This document shows positions 8,478 through 17,618 of a stretch of DNA of 64,000 bases, piece by piece. This stretch comes from Streptomyces sp. TLI_053 (GTDB lineage: Bacteria > Actinomycetota > Actinomycetes > Streptomycetales > Streptomycetaceae). Both the position numbers and the translations under genes were made by a program. The stretch spans positions 3,432,001 to 3,496,000 of the forward strand of contig NZ_LT629775.1 of assembly GCF_900105395.1 (NCBI RefSeq), given 5' to 3'. Each line of letters begins with the position of its first letter. Position 1 is the stretch's first letter. The notes under the pieces are model-generated. The model made no database searches, had not been told where the DNA came from, and saw only the letters and a list, made by a program, of their open reading frames with translations.

Positions 8478-10235
8478 TCAGGCGGCCCCGGCCCCGGTCA
8501 GGGAGCGGACCTCCAGCTCGGCGTACCGGTCCGGATCGGCCGGCTCGGGCGAGGTGAGGGTGCCGATCCACCCGGCCAGGAAGCCGAGCGGGATGGAGAC
8601 GAGGCCCGGGTTCTCCAGCGGGAACCAGTGGAAGTCCACCCCGGGGAAGAGCGCCACCTTGGTACCGGACACGACCGGCGAGAAGGTCACCAGCACCACC
8701 GCCGGGATCAGCCCGCCGTACACCGACCAGACCGCTCCGCGCGGGGTGAACCGCCGCCAGAACAGGCTGTAGAGCAGCACCGGCAGATTGGCGGAGGCGG
8801 CCACGGCGAAGGCCAGGCCGACCAGGAAGGCGACGTTCAGCTGCTGCGCGAAGAGGCTCAGCACGATCGCCACCGCGCCGATCCCGACCGCCGCGATCCG
8901 GGCGACCAGCACCTCCTGGCGCTCGGTGGTGGCCGGCGACCCGTCCTCCGTCCGCTCCGCCGCCGTTCCGGTCGCGGCTTCCGTACCGCCCCGCGCCCGC
9001 CGGGAGGCCGGGACGAGCGCCCGTCGGCCGCGCGCCCCCCGCACCCCGCGGCCGCCGCGGCGCGGGCGTCCCCGCCAGGCGCCGGCCCAGATGTCGTGGG
9101 CGAAGGCCGCCGAGGAGGCCAGGGTGAGCCCGGCGACCACGGCGAGGATGGTGGCGAAGGCGATCGCCGAGATCACCGCGAACAGCACCACCCCACCGGT
9201 GGAGCCGTTGCCGCCGCCCAGCACCAGGGCGAGCAGCGGGACGGCGGTGTTGCCCGCCGCGTTGGCGTGCCGGACCTCCGCGGAACCGACCAGCGCGGTG
9301 GCGCCGAGGCCCAGCGCGATGGCCATCAGGTAGAAGCCGCCGACCAGCCCGATCGCCCACATCGTCGAGCGCCGGGCGGCCCGGGCGGTGGGCACGGTGT
9401 AGAAGCGGGACAGGATGTGCGGCAGGCCCGCGGTGCCGAGCACCAGGGCGAGGCCGAGGCTGAAGAAGTCCAGCCGGCTGGTGAAGCTCTTGCCGTACTT
9501 CAGCCCGGGCTCCAGGTAGCGCCGGCCGGCGCCGCTGTGCTGGGCCGCCTGCCGCATCAGCTCGGCGACGTCGCCGTGGAAGCGCAGCAGCAGCAGTACG
9601 GTCAGCAGTACCGAGCCGGCGACCAGCAGGAACGCCTTGACGATCTGGATCCAGGTGGTGGCCCGCATCCCGCCGACCGTGACGTAGACGATCATCAGAC
9701 CGCCCACCGCCACGATGGTCCAGGTCCTGGCCTCGGCACTGTTGGTGCCGAGCAGCAGGGCGACCAGACTGCCCGCGCCGACCATCTGGGCGACCAGGTA
9801 GAACAGCGTCACCACGACGCTGGCACCGCCGGCCGCGGCCCGGACCTTGCGGCGGCGCAGCCGCAGCGCCAGCACGTCGGCCAGGGTGTACCGACCGGCG
9901 TTCCTGACCAGCTCGGCGACCAGCATCAGGACCACCAGCCAGGCGACCAGGAAGCCGATGCTGTAGAGCACGCCGTCGTACCCGAACAGCGCGATCAGCC
10001 CGGCGACGCCGAGGAAGGAGGCGGCGGAGAGGTAGTCGCCGGAGAGTGCGAAGCCGTTCTGCAGCGGCGTGAAGTCGCGGCCGCCGGCGTAGAAGTCGTC
10101 GGCGCCGCCGCCTCGGCGGCGGCCGGCCCAGAAGGTGATCCCGAGGGTGACCAGGACGATGACGGCGAACAGCACCACGGCCAGGTCGTGGTGGTCGCCG
10201 GCGGGGGCCACGGGGGGCGGGGTGGCGGTCCTCAT
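8478..10235 (-). CDS. Sodium:solute symporter, acetate permease (ActP)-like
   Basis: A 585-residue multi-pass membrane protein of the SSS family, related to cation/acetate symporters. Conserved blocks include FYAGGRDFTPLQNGFALSGD near the N-terminus and VGLAFAVAASANLPVLLYSLF near the C-terminus. The ATG at 10235 overlaps the stop of the DUF485 gene by 4 nt, the classic YjcH-ActP pairing, which supports the substrate class (short-chain carboxylates such as acetate). Between roughly residues 380 and 436 there is an Arg/Gly-rich, then acidic insertion in what should be a short cytoplasmic loop. It is probably a lineage-specific disordered loop. The long open frame upstream of 10235 overlaps the DUF485 gene and is not used. 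Confidence 0.9.
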   Translation of the reverse strand: MRTATPPPVAPAGDHHDLAVVLFAVIVLVTLGITFWAGRRRGGGADDFYAGGRDFTPLQNGFALSGDYLSAASFLGVAGLIALFGYDGVLYSIGFLVAWLVVLMLVAELVRNAGRYTLADVLALRLRRRKVRAAAGGASVVVTLFYLVAQMVGAGSLVALLLGTNSAEARTWTIVAVGGLMIVYVTVGGMRATTWIQIVKAFLLVAGSVLLTVLLLLRFHGDVAELMRQAAQHSGAGRRYLEPGLKYGKSFTSRLDFFSLGLALVLGTAGLPHILSRFYTVPTARAARRSTMWAIGLVGGFYLMAIALGLGATALVGSAEVRHANAAGNTAVPLLALVLGGGNGSTGGVVLFAVISAIAFATILAVVAGLTLASSAAFAHDIWAGAWRGRPRRGGRGVRGARGRRALVPASRRARGGTEAATGTAAERTEDGSPATTERQEVLVARIAAVGIGAVAIVLSLFAQQLNVAFLVGLAFAVAASANLPVLLYSLFWRRFTPRGAVWSVYGGLIPAVVLVTFSPVVSGTKVALFPGVDFHWFPLENPGLVSIPLGFLAGWIGTLTSPEPADPDRYAELEVRSLTGAGAA

Positions 10236-10699
10236 CGCAACTGGTCCTGGGTGTCCCAGCGGAGCGACAGGGCGGCCCGGTCGCGCTGGGTGCGGGCGTT
10301 GCGGGCGTAGAGCCAGGTCAGCAGGAAGGTCGTGGCGAACTGCAGCAGGCCGAGCAGCCAGGCCACGTTGACCGGCCCGGCGACCGGGGCGCGCATCAGC
10401 CCGGGGGCCGCGGCCTGGGCGGCGACGTACAGCAGGTACCAGGCGAGGAACACACCGCTGACCGGGAAGACGAAGGACCGGTAGCTGTGCCGGATCCGCT
10501 GGAAGGCCAGGCTGTTCTGCACGGAGCGGTAGACCTCGGTGCTGGCGTCGTCCGGGGATCCGTCCCCGGCGTCGGCCCCGGCCGACGGTGCGGGCGGTGC
10601 CGGGTGCGTCGGGGCCGGCACCGGTGGTGATGCCGGTGCCGAGGCCCACCAGTCCAGTTGTCCGCCCGGCTCTGGACTTCTCGTCTGCGGTTGTGGCAC
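10232..10699 (-). CDS. DUF485 membrane protein (YjcH-like partner of the symporter)
   Basis: A 155-residue protein with a Pro/Ala-rich N-terminal half, then a DUF485-type region: FQRIRHSYRSFVFP followed by two predicted membrane segments (about residues 80-98 and 112-132). The GTG start has AGGAG 7 nt upstream. It overlaps the symporter start by 4 nt. DUF485 proteins are found next to ActP-type symporters as small accessory membrane proteins of unclear mechanism. The family norm is about 100 residues, so the N-terminal 60 residues are an extension. Confidence 0.88.
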   Translation of the reverse strand: MPQPQTRSPEPGGQLDWWASAPASPPVPAPTHPAPPAPSAGADAGDGSPDDASTEVYRSVQNSLAFQRIRHSYRSFVFPVSGVFLAWYLLYVAAQAAAPGLMRAPVAGPVNVAWLLGLLQFATTFLLTWLYARNARTQRDRAALSLRWDTQDQLR

Positions 10700-10822
10700 G
10701 GCTGCTCCTGGACCGGGGGGTTGTGACCCGAACCATCATGGGGTCGCCCCAACTCCCCAAACTCCCAACGCAGATACGTTCACTCGATGAGGTGATCGAT
10801 GATCCGACAGACGCTCATCCGA

Positions 10823-11545
10823 CTACTGCGGCGACCCGGTGATTCCGTTTCGGAAGGCGTACGCGACCGCTTGCGCCCGGTCCCGCACGCCGGTCTTGGC
10901 GAACAGGTTGTTGATGTGGGTCTTCACGGTCGCCGGACTGACGTACAGCCGACGGGCGATCTCGGAGTTGGAGAGGCCCTCCGCGATCAGCCCCAGCACC
11001 TCCGCCTCCCGCGCGGTCAGCCCGTCCGGCGGCTCCGCGCCCGCCCGACCGGAGGACTGACCGGACGACTGGCCGGTCGGCACCGGGCCGACCGCGCCGA
11101 CCGCGCCCGGCTCCCCCGACAGCCGCTCCAGCAGCCGCAGTTGCACCTGCGGCGAGAGCCCCGCCGCCCCCGAGCGGACGTCCGCGATCGCCCGGGCGAT
11201 CTCCTCGCCGCCCGCGTCCTTGGTCAGGTACCCCCGCGCCCCCGCCTGAAGGGCCGGGAACAGCGACTCGTCGTCGGCATAGGTGGTGAGCACCACGACC
11301 TCGGTGCCCGGGTACCCGGCCCGGATCCGCCGGGTCGCCTCGACGCCGTCGCAGCGCGGCATCCGCAGGTCCATCAGCACCACGTCCGGACGGTGCCGCG
11401 CGACCAGCGCGACCGCCTCCTCGCCGTCCGCCGCCGCACCGACCACCTCGATCCCCGGCAGCAGCCCGAGCAGCATCACGATGCCCTCCCGGACCACGGT
11501 CTGGTCGTCCGCGACCAGCACCCTGGTCACCGCCGGCCCCGTCAT
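10823..11545 (-). CDS. NarL/LuxR-type two-component response regulator
   Basis: A 240-residue response regulator. The receiver domain has acidic Asp13-Asp14, the phospho-acceptor Asp59 in VVLMDLRMP and Lys109 in YLTKDA. The C-terminal LuxR-type helix-turn-helix is LTAREAEVLGLIAEGLSN followed by VSPATVKTHINNLF. The chosen ATG at 11545 overlaps the kinase stop by 4 nt (ATGA); an in-frame ATG 9 codons earlier is also possible. A Gly/Ser/Pro-rich linker (GQSSGQSSGRAG) joins the two domains. Targets are unknown. Confidence 0.93.
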   Translation of the reverse strand: MTGPAVTRVLVADDQTVVREGIVMLLGLLPGIEVVGAAADGEEAVALVARHRPDVVLMDLRMPRCDGVEATRRIRAGYPGTEVVVLTTYADDESLFPALQAGARGYLTKDAGGEEIARAIADVRSGAAGLSPQVQLRLLERLSGEPGAVGAVGPVPTGQSSGQSSGRAGAEPPDGLTAREAEVLGLIAEGLSNSEIARRLYVSPATVKTHINNLFAKTGVRDRAQAVAYAFRNGITGSPQ

Positions 11546-12708
11546 GCCGGCACTCGCAGCAGCACGCGCCATCCTCCCTCGTACGGGCCCGCCAGCAGGC
11601 TGCCGCCGAGCAGTTCAGCGCGTTCGCGCATCCCCAGCAGACCGTACCCGCCACCGCTCGCCGCCAGCTCGCCCGGCGCTCCCGCGCGCCCCGCGGCCCC
11701 GTCCCGCACCTCCAGCTCCACGTCCTCGGGCAGATAGCGCAGCTCGACGGTGCAGCGCGCGCCGGGGGCGTGTTTGCGCACGTTGGTCAGAGCCTCCTGC
11801 GCGGTGCGCCGGACCGCGAGCCCCACCTCGGCGGCCAGCGGACGCGGCATCCCGGCCACCCGGAAGTCCGCCCGCTCCCGCCCGGTCAGCTCCACCAGGT
11901 AGTCGCCGACCGGCGTGAACTCGCCGCGCAGCGCCGACAGCGCCTGCCGGGTCTCGGCCAGCCCGTCCTGCGCCATCCGCCGGGCGGCCACCACCCGCTC
12001 CCGGACCCGCTCCCGGTCGGTGCCCGCGTCCAGCATCAGCCGGGCCGCCTCCAGGTGCACCAGCTGGGCGGAGAGGCTGTGCGCCAGCACGTCGTGGATC
12101 TCCCGGGCGATCCTGGCCCGTTCGGCGAGCGCCGCGCTCTCCGCCTCGGCGGCCCGCGCGGCCCGTTCCTGGACCAGCAGCCGCCGCGCCGTGCCGCGCG
12201 CCTCGACGTCCAGCCGCAACAGGTAGCCGAGCAGCAGCAGTCCGCCGCAGGTGGCCGTGATGCTCAGGGCGCCCGCCCAGCTGACCGCCGCGTAGGAGCC
12301 GAGCGAGGCCCCGGCGGTGAGCAGCGCCGGCCCCGGCGGCAGCCGGATCAGCGCGGTCACCGCCAGCCCGTACCAGAGCACGTCGGCGAGCAGGTAGGCG
12401 TGCCCCGCGTTGGCCAGCCAGGCGGTCGCGGACAGTGCGGCCGCCAGCGCGTACGCCGGTGCCGGGCGCTGCTCCCGGCAGACGTGCAGGAAGCCGGCGG
12501 CGAGCGCGACCGCCGCGACCAGCCCGGCGACCTCGGCCGCCACCGCCCAGCCGGAGTACCGGCCGTCCGAGAAGGTCCCCCAGCAGACGGTGGTCAGCAG
12601 CGCGAGCCGGCCGAGCCCGGCGAGGATCCGCCGGGGGCGGCTGTCTGCGTCGCGCTCCAGCCCCTCCCGGGACGGCCAGCGGGTCCAGAACCGGTCGACC
12701 TCGACCAA
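11542..12708 (-). CDS. Sensor histidine kinase, HisKA_3 (NarX/DesK-like) type
   Basis: A 388-residue membrane sensor kinase. The N-terminal part (residues about 30-165) has several hydrophobic segments. The dimerisation helix ERARIAREIHDVLAHSLSAQ holds the phospho-acceptor His205. The ATPase domain contains AQEALTNVRKHAPGA and GYGLLGMRERAELLGG, as in the HATPase of this family. The start is TTG at 12708, with GGAGG 8 nt upstream. It is coupled by a 4-nt overlap to the response regulator. The membrane protein gene upstream (12739-13224) may belong to the same unit. The signal is unknown. Confidence 0.92.
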   Translation of the reverse strand: MVEVDRFWTRWPSREGLERDADSRPRRILAGLGRLALLTTVCWGTFSDGRYSGWAVAAEVAGLVAAVALAAGFLHVCREQRPAPAYALAAALSATAWLANAGHAYLLADVLWYGLAVTALIRLPPGPALLTAGASLGSYAAVSWAGALSITATCGGLLLLGYLLRLDVEARGTARRLLVQERAARAAEAESAALAERARIAREIHDVLAHSLSAQLVHLEAARLMLDAGTDRERVRERVVAARRMAQDGLAETRQALSALRGEFTPVGDYLVELTGRERADFRVAGMPRPLAAEVGLAVRRTAQEALTNVRKHAPGARCTVELRYLPEDVELEVRDGAAGRAGAPGELAASGGGYGLLGMRERAELLGGSLLAGPYEGGWRVLLRVPA

Positions 12709-12738
12709 GGTGGTGCCTCCTCGTGCGCACTGCGGTGG

Positions 12739-13224
12739 TCAGGACGTCAGGGTGACCCGCCCCGTGGGCACCAGGGCCCGCGCCCTCCAGTGCACCACGA
12801 GCGAACGGACCAGCAGCAGCACCGCCAGGCCCAGCAGCAGCGCGCTGCCCGACTGCCGCAGGTGCAGCGCCGCCCCGAGCCCGAACAGGCCGATCCTGAT
12901 CGCGATCATCCCGCCCCAGGCGGCCAGCGTGGCCCGGGTGCCCTGGGCCCAGAGCGCCCCGTCCGCGTCCCGCCACAGCCGGACGGTCCAGCCCCACACC
13001 GAGCCGGCCGCCAGCACCGCGACCACCCCGCAGCCGAGCAGGACGACCGACCAGCCGGTGTCCCGCCGGTCGATCAGCTGCGGATCCCGCAGCGCGACGG
13101 CGGCGAGGACCAGCGGCAGCACCCAGGAGCGGCGGTCGGTGTCCAGGCGCCGGGGGCGCATCTGGCGGCGGAGCACGAGCACCATCACCACCACCACGAG
13201 AGCGGCGTCGACCAGGGTGGGCAT
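12739..13224 (-). CDS. Small multi-pass membrane protein upstream of the two-component pair
   Basis: A 161-residue protein with about four hydrophobic segments (residues 4-18, 36-46, 60-78, 125-145) and basic connecting loops. The ATG has GGAGAA a few bases upstream. It lies 30 bp before the sensor kinase on the same strand. I see some resemblance to the DUF1453/CcdC-like membrane family, but the match is weak. It could be an accessory sensor or simply co-transcribed; function unknown. Confidence 0.75.
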   Translation of the reverse strand: MPTLVDAALVVVVMVLVLRRQMRPRRLDTDRRSWVLPLVLAAVALRDPQLIDRRDTGWSVVLLGCGVVAVLAAGSVWGWTVRLWRDADGALWAQGTRATLAAWGGMIAIRIGLFGLGAALHLRQSGSALLLGLAVLLLVRSLVVHWRARALVPTGRVTLTS

Positions 13225-13329
13225 CGGGGTTCTCCGTCCGGGAAGGCTCTGTGCGACCTCTCCGACGCTACGGATCCGCCGCCCGCGGCTGATCGGCGCC
13301 GGGGTGGACGGCGGGTGGAACCGACACGG

Positions 13330-13361
13330 AGGGGCCCTCCACCCACGGGTGGAGGGCCCCT
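13330..13361 (-). terminator. parE terminator
   Basis: AGGGGCCCTCCACCC and its exact complement, separated by two bases, begin 13 bp after the parE stop codon (minus strand). Confidence 0.88.
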
Positions 13362-13374
13362 TCCGGCGACGCGC

Positions 13375-15486
13375 TCAGGCGTCGATGCGCGAACGGTCCA
13401 GGGTGGCCGCCGAGTCCACGATGAACTCCTTGCGCGGCGCCACGTCGTTGCCCATCAGCAGGTCGAAGACCTTCTCGGCCTGGTCCAGGTCGCCCAGGTT
13501 GATCCGGCGCAGCGTGCGGTGGCGCGGGTCCATGGTGGTCTCGGCCAGCTGGTCGGCGTCCATCTCGCCGAGGCCCTTGTACCGCTGGACCGGGTCCTTC
13601 CAGCGCAGGTTCTTGCGCTGGAACTCCAGCAGGGTGGAGCGCAGCTCGGCGTCCGAGTAGGTGTAGTGGTACTTCTCCTGGCCGCGCTTGGGGTTGGTGA
13701 GCTCGATCCGGTGCAGCGGCGGCACGGCCGCGAAGACCCGGCCCTGCTCGACCATGGGCCGCATGTACCGCTGGAACAGGGTCAGCAGCAGGCAGCGGAT
13801 GTGCGAGCCGTCGACATCGGCGTCGGCCATGAAGATGACCCGGCCGTACCGGGCCTGGTCGATGTCGAAGGTGCGGCCCGAGCCGGCCCCTATCACCTGG
13901 ATGATCGCCGCGCACTCGGTGTTCTTGAGCATGTCGCTCACGGACGCCTTCTGCACGTTGAGGATCTTGCCCCGGATCGGCAGCAGGGCCTGGAACTCGG
14001 AGTTGCGGGCCAGCTTGGCGGTGCCGAGCGCGGAGTCGCCCTCGACGATGAAGAGTTCGCTGCGGTCGACGTCGTCGCTGCGGCAGTCGGCCAGCTTCGC
14101 CGGCAGCGAGCTGGTCTCCAGCGCGGTCTTCCGGCGCTGGGCCTCCTTGTGCTGGCGGGCGGCGACCCGGGTGCGGGCGGCGGCCACGACCTTCTCCAGC
14201 ACCGCCCGGGCCTGGACCTTCTCGTCCCGCTTGCCGGAGGTGAGGAAGGTCTTGAGCTCCTTGGCGACGACGGCCGCGACGATCCGGTTGGCCGCCGAGG
14301 TGCCGAGCACCTCCTTGGTCTGGCCCTCGAACTGCGGCTCGGCCAGCCGGACGGTGACCACGGCGGTGAGTCCCTCGGTGGCGTCGTCCTTGGTGACGTC
14401 GTCCTCGGCGACCCGCAGCAGCTTGGTGGCCCGCAGCACCTCGTTGACGGTCTTGGCCAGCGAGCGCTCGAAGCCGGTGACGTGGGTACCGCCCTTGGGG
14501 GTGGCGATGATGTTGACGAAGGAGCGCAGCGTGGTGTCGTAACCGGTGCCCCAGCGGAGCGCGATGTCCACGCCGAGCTGCCGGGTGACCTCGGTCGGCG
14601 TCATGTGCCCGAGCTCGTCCAGGACGGGCACGGTCTCCTTGAAGGTGCCCTCGCCGTGCAGCCGCAGCACGTCGCTGATCGGCTTGTCCGGCGCCAGGAA
14701 CTCGCAGAACTCGGCGATGCCGCCGTCGAAGTGGAAGGTGCTCTCGTCGATCTGCTCGCTCTCGGTGAGCCGCTCGTCACGCACGAGAATGGTCAGGCCG
14801 GGGACCAGGAAGGCGGTCTGCCGGGCCCGGTTGTGCAGGTGCTCCAGCGAGAGCTTGGCGTCCTTGAGGAAGATCTGCCGGTCCGCCCAGTACCGGATGC
14901 GGGTGCCGGTGCGGGTCTTGGGCACCTTGCGGGCCCGGCTGAGGCCGTTGGCCGCCTCGAACGGGGCGTCCGGGCCGGCCTCGGTGAAGATGCCGGGGGT
15001 GCCGCGCCGGAAGCTGATCGCGTGGGTGTGGCCGCTGCGGTCGACCTCGACGTCGAGCCGGGCCGAGAGCGCGTTGACCACGGAGGCGCCGACGCCGTGC
15101 AGACCGCCGGAGGCCGCGTAGGAGCCGCCGCCGAACTTGCCGCCGGCGTGCAGCTTGGTCATCACGACCTCGACGCCGGACAGCCCGGTCTTGGGCTCGA
15201 CGTCCACCGGGATGCCGCGTCCGTTGTCGCGGACCTCGACCGAGGAGTCCTCGTGCAGGACGACCTCGATCCGGTCGCAGTAGCCGCCCAGCGCCTCGTC
15301 CACCGAGTTGTCAATGATCTCCCAGAGGCAGTGCATCAGGCCACGACTGTCGGTCGAGCCGATGTACATGCCGGGACGCTTGCGGACCGCCTCCAGACCC
15401 TCCAGGACGAGCAGGTGCCGAGCGGTGTAGTTGGAACCGTCGTCGCCGGCCAGCAGAGCGGACGGCACGGTCGTTTCGGCACTCAC
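13375..15486 (-). CDS. parE: DNA topoisomerase IV subunit B (ParE)
   Basis: A 703-residue GyrB/ParE-type ATPase subunit. The GHKL ATP site includes EIIDNSVDEALGG, with catalytic Glu56 and Asn60, and DNGRGIP (Asp87). The GGLHGVGASVVNAL lid motif follows. The TOPRIM domain carries EGDSALG and DADVDGSHI for Mg2+ binding. Start choice: GTG at 15486 has GAGGAGAG about 8 nt upstream; an open frame continues to 15720 but without a ribosome site or family similarity. ParE rather than GyrB is inferred from the nearby parC and the streptomycete gene order. A strong terminator follows. It works with ParC in decatenating replicated chromosomes. Confidence 0.92.
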   Translation of the reverse strand: MSAETTVPSALLAGDDGSNYTARHLLVLEGLEAVRKRPGMYIGSTDSRGLMHCLWEIIDNSVDEALGGYCDRIEVVLHEDSSVEVRDNGRGIPVDVEPKTGLSGVEVVMTKLHAGGKFGGGSYAASGGLHGVGASVVNALSARLDVEVDRSGHTHAISFRRGTPGIFTEAGPDAPFEAANGLSRARKVPKTRTGTRIRYWADRQIFLKDAKLSLEHLHNRARQTAFLVPGLTILVRDERLTESEQIDESTFHFDGGIAEFCEFLAPDKPISDVLRLHGEGTFKETVPVLDELGHMTPTEVTRQLGVDIALRWGTGYDTTLRSFVNIIATPKGGTHVTGFERSLAKTVNEVLRATKLLRVAEDDVTKDDATEGLTAVVTVRLAEPQFEGQTKEVLGTSAANRIVAAVVAKELKTFLTSGKRDEKVQARAVLEKVVAAARTRVAARQHKEAQRRKTALETSSLPAKLADCRSDDVDRSELFIVEGDSALGTAKLARNSEFQALLPIRGKILNVQKASVSDMLKNTECAAIIQVIGAGSGRTFDIDQARYGRVIFMADADVDGSHIRCLLLTLFQRYMRPMVEQGRVFAAVPPLHRIELTNPKRGQEKYHYTYSDAELRSTLLEFQRKNLRWKDPVQRYKGLGEMDADQLAETTMDPRHRTLRRINLGDLDQAEKVFDLLMGNDVAPRKEFIVDSAATLDRSRIDA

Positions 15487-16034
15487 GCGGCACTCTCCTC
15501 GGTGAAGTTCTGTCTCATCGGTCACATCGGGGCACATCCGGACAGGTCCGGAGCGTCCGCCAGTGCAGCACACCGCACCGACAGCCGCTCCCCTCCGTGT
15601 GCGCACCCCTCCGCTGGGTGCACAGCACGGCAGGCCGGTCCCGCGCAGCTTGTACGCGCTCCGCGAACAAGAGCCGTGCCGGATTCGGGACGCCGGGGCT
15701 CCATCTCCTCCCGGTACCACCGGTCCTGGCGGACCGTGGGGCCGGGCACAGGCTCCGGAACTGCCGTTATGCAGGCTACCGGGGCCCGGGACGGGGCTTA
15801 TGCTCCAACCCAGCAGAGGATTATGCTACGCGGACTCCCGCACCCGGTTCCGATCGGGCGTTCGAGCCGCGGGCGGATCCTGGGATCCGGTACGCATGAA
15901 CCACCGGCCCCCGGGGCACGTCCTCATCAACACAGCAGAATCCTCAGAGAAGAAAAGCCACGAGCGGGAACGTTTTCGGCCTGGTTGGATGTTGACCCTG
16001 GTACGACAGCTCGTCGAGCTAGAGAAGAGGCGAC
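15487..16034. other. Divergent intergenic region between parE and the zinc-ribbon gene (548 bp)
   Basis: This stretch should hold the promoters of both divergent genes. It is less GC-rich towards its right end. TTATGC occurs three times on the + strand (15767, 15798, 15821), and a short palindrome AGCTCG-T-CGAGCT lies at 16008-16020, just before the small gene. No promoter could be assigned with confidence and no additional gene is supported. Confidence 0.5.
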
Positions 16035-16265
16035 GTGACTACTGTTCTGACCCCTGCGAGCCCGCTCACCGCGGCTGACCGCTGCGACCGCTGCGGCGCC
16101 CAGGCCTACCTGCGCGTCGTACTCGCCAGCGGTGGAGAGCTGCTCTTCTGCGCCCACCACGGCCGGAAGTTCGAGCCGGAGCTCAAGAAGATCGCCGTGG
16201 AGATACAGGACGAGAGCAACCGCCTCGGCACCACTGCCGCCACGGCCAACGACGACGAGCGCTGA
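16035..16265 (+). CDS. Small zinc-ribbon-like protein, DUF7455 type
   Basis: A 76-residue protein starting with GTG, preceded by GAAGAGG. Cys17-x2-Cys20 (DRCDRCGAQA) and Cys39 with His41/His42 (LFCAHHGRKF) form a likely CxxC...CxxH metal site. The C-terminal part is a charged helix. Similar small proteins are widely conserved next to the major sigma factor and topoisomerase genes in actinobacteria; function is unknown. The short length and cysteine spacing suggest a structural zinc site rather than an enzyme. Confidence 0.85.
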   Translation: MTTVLTPASPLTAADRCDRCGAQAYLRVVLASGGELLFCAHHGRKFEPELKKIAVEIQDESNRLGTTAATANDDER

Positions 16266-16333
16266 TCCCGAGCGCCAGCAGCAGCAGACCGACGTCGAGC
16301 TGTGTCCGGTCGCACACCGCGTGTGACCGGGTG

Positions 16334-16372
16334 AGCCGGGCGACCGCCCCTCCGGGGGCCGGCCGCCCGGCT
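16334..16372. terminator. Hairpin between the zinc-ribbon gene and the trypsin gene
   Basis: AGCCGGGCG pairs with CGCCCGGCT across a GC-rich loop that can add further pairs. It sits between convergent genes and may serve both. Confidence 0.6.
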
Positions 16373-16497
16373 TCGTCGTTCCCGGTCCGCCCGCCTCCGG
16401 AGCACCGGCTCCCGCACCGCCCGGCCCCGGACCGTTCGGCCCCGGCCGGGCCGCTCCCCGGGGCCGCCCGATCGGGCGGCGGCCCGTGCCCGATCGG

Positions 16498-17415
16498 CTA
16501 CAGCAGGGAGCGGACGGCGTCGGAGACCGAGGCGATCCGGGTGTAGACGCCCGGGTGGGCGGCCTCGGCGCAGCCCGTCCCCCAGGACACCAGCCCCGCG
16601 AGCCGGCCCGCGACCACCAGCGGCCCGCCGCTGTCGCCCTGGCAGGCGTCCCTCCCGCCCTGCTCCTCACCCGCGCACACCATGCCCCGGGCGTCGAAAC
16701 GCCCGTCCCGGCCGCCCGGGTAGGCCTGCTCGCAGGTGTGGTCCGCGATGATCGGCACATCCACACCCCGCAGCCGGGACGAGTAGTCGCCGTGGCCGGT
16801 GGTGTCCCCCCAGCCGTAGACGCGGGCGAGGGTCCCCGCACGGTACGGCTCGGTCTCGCCCTGGCCGACCAGGTCGATCACCGGCCGGCCCCGCTGCGCC
16901 TCGGCGAGGGTGACCACCGCCACATCGTTCATATTGGTGGTGAAGGAGTAGTCGGGGTGGATCCGGACCTCCCGCACCTCCACCTCCTGGCCCAGTCGTC
17001 CGCCCAGGTCGTCCCGGCCGACCACGACCCGCAGCCCGGGCCGGTCCACCTGGTGCCCGCCGGACTCGTCGTAGAAGCAGTGCGCCGCGGTCACCACCTT
17101 GGTGGGGGTGACCAGCGCACCGCCGCAGAACTGGCCCGAGCGGCCGGAGCCGAACTGCTGCCGGCTGGCCAGGGCCACCATCCACGGGTGGTCGCCCGTG
17201 CTCTCGGTCGTTCCGCCGACGATCCGCCCCTGCGGCCGGGCCTGCGCGGTGGCGGCGGTGGCCGGGCCGAGGACCAGCAGCGGCGCGGGCAGCGCGGCCA
17301 GCAGTGTCAGCACGGCGGCCCGGCGGTGGCGGGGCGGACGGACGGCGGAGCGGCGGGCGCGGGAGGCGCCGGTCGGCAGGTCGGCGCGGTCCGGACGGTC
17401 CGGGGTGGGCGGCAC
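16498..17415 (-). CDS. Secreted trypsin-like serine protease (S1 family)
   Basis: A 305-residue S1 peptidase precursor. A Sec signal (RRAAVLTLLAALPAPLLVLG) is followed by a short propeptide and the activation site R-IVGG. The catalytic triad is visible as TAAHC (His), MNDVAVV (Asp) and CQGDSGGP (Ser). Six cysteines fit the usual trypsin disulphides. The start GTG at 17415 is chosen because CTGGAGA lies about 8 nt upstream and it puts the signal peptide nearer the N-terminus; the open frame extends to a TTG at 17517. The protein should be exported and self- or protease-activated. It is unlikely to be functionally tied to its hrdB and zinc-ribbon neighbours. Confidence 0.92.
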   Translation of the reverse strand: MPPTPDRPDRADLPTGASRARRSAVRPPRHRRAAVLTLLAALPAPLLVLGPATAATAQARPQGRIVGGTTESTGDHPWMVALASRQQFGSGRSGQFCGGALVTPTKVVTAAHCFYDESGGHQVDRPGLRVVVGRDDLGGRLGQEVEVREVRIHPDYSFTTNMNDVAVVTLAEAQRGRPVIDLVGQGETEPYRAGTLARVYGWGDTTGHGDYSSRLRGVDVPIIADHTCEQAYPGGRDGRFDARGMVCAGEEQGGRDACQGDSGGPLVVAGRLAGLVSWGTGCAEAAHPGVYTRIASVSDAVRSLL

Positions 17416-17555
17416 CGTGTCTCCAGGTGGCTCGGCAGCAGGCAACCGGCACAGCGTAGGTGACCGGCCACGTTCCGCGACCGCTCGGCGGCGCACCGCC
17501 ACCCGGACGAGCGACAACGGCCACCCGGACGGTGACGTCCACCCCTCCCGAACAG

Positions 17556-17592
17556 CCGGAAGGCCCGGAGCGCGAAGCCCCGGGCCTTCCGG
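17556..17592 (-). terminator. hrdB terminator
   Basis: CCGGAAGGCCCGG (17556-17568) pairs exactly with CCGGGCCTTCCGG (17580-17592), starting 26 bp beyond the hrdB stop. Confidence 0.88.
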
Positions 17593-17618
17593 TCGGACCG
17601 TTGGTGCCGAACCGTCGA

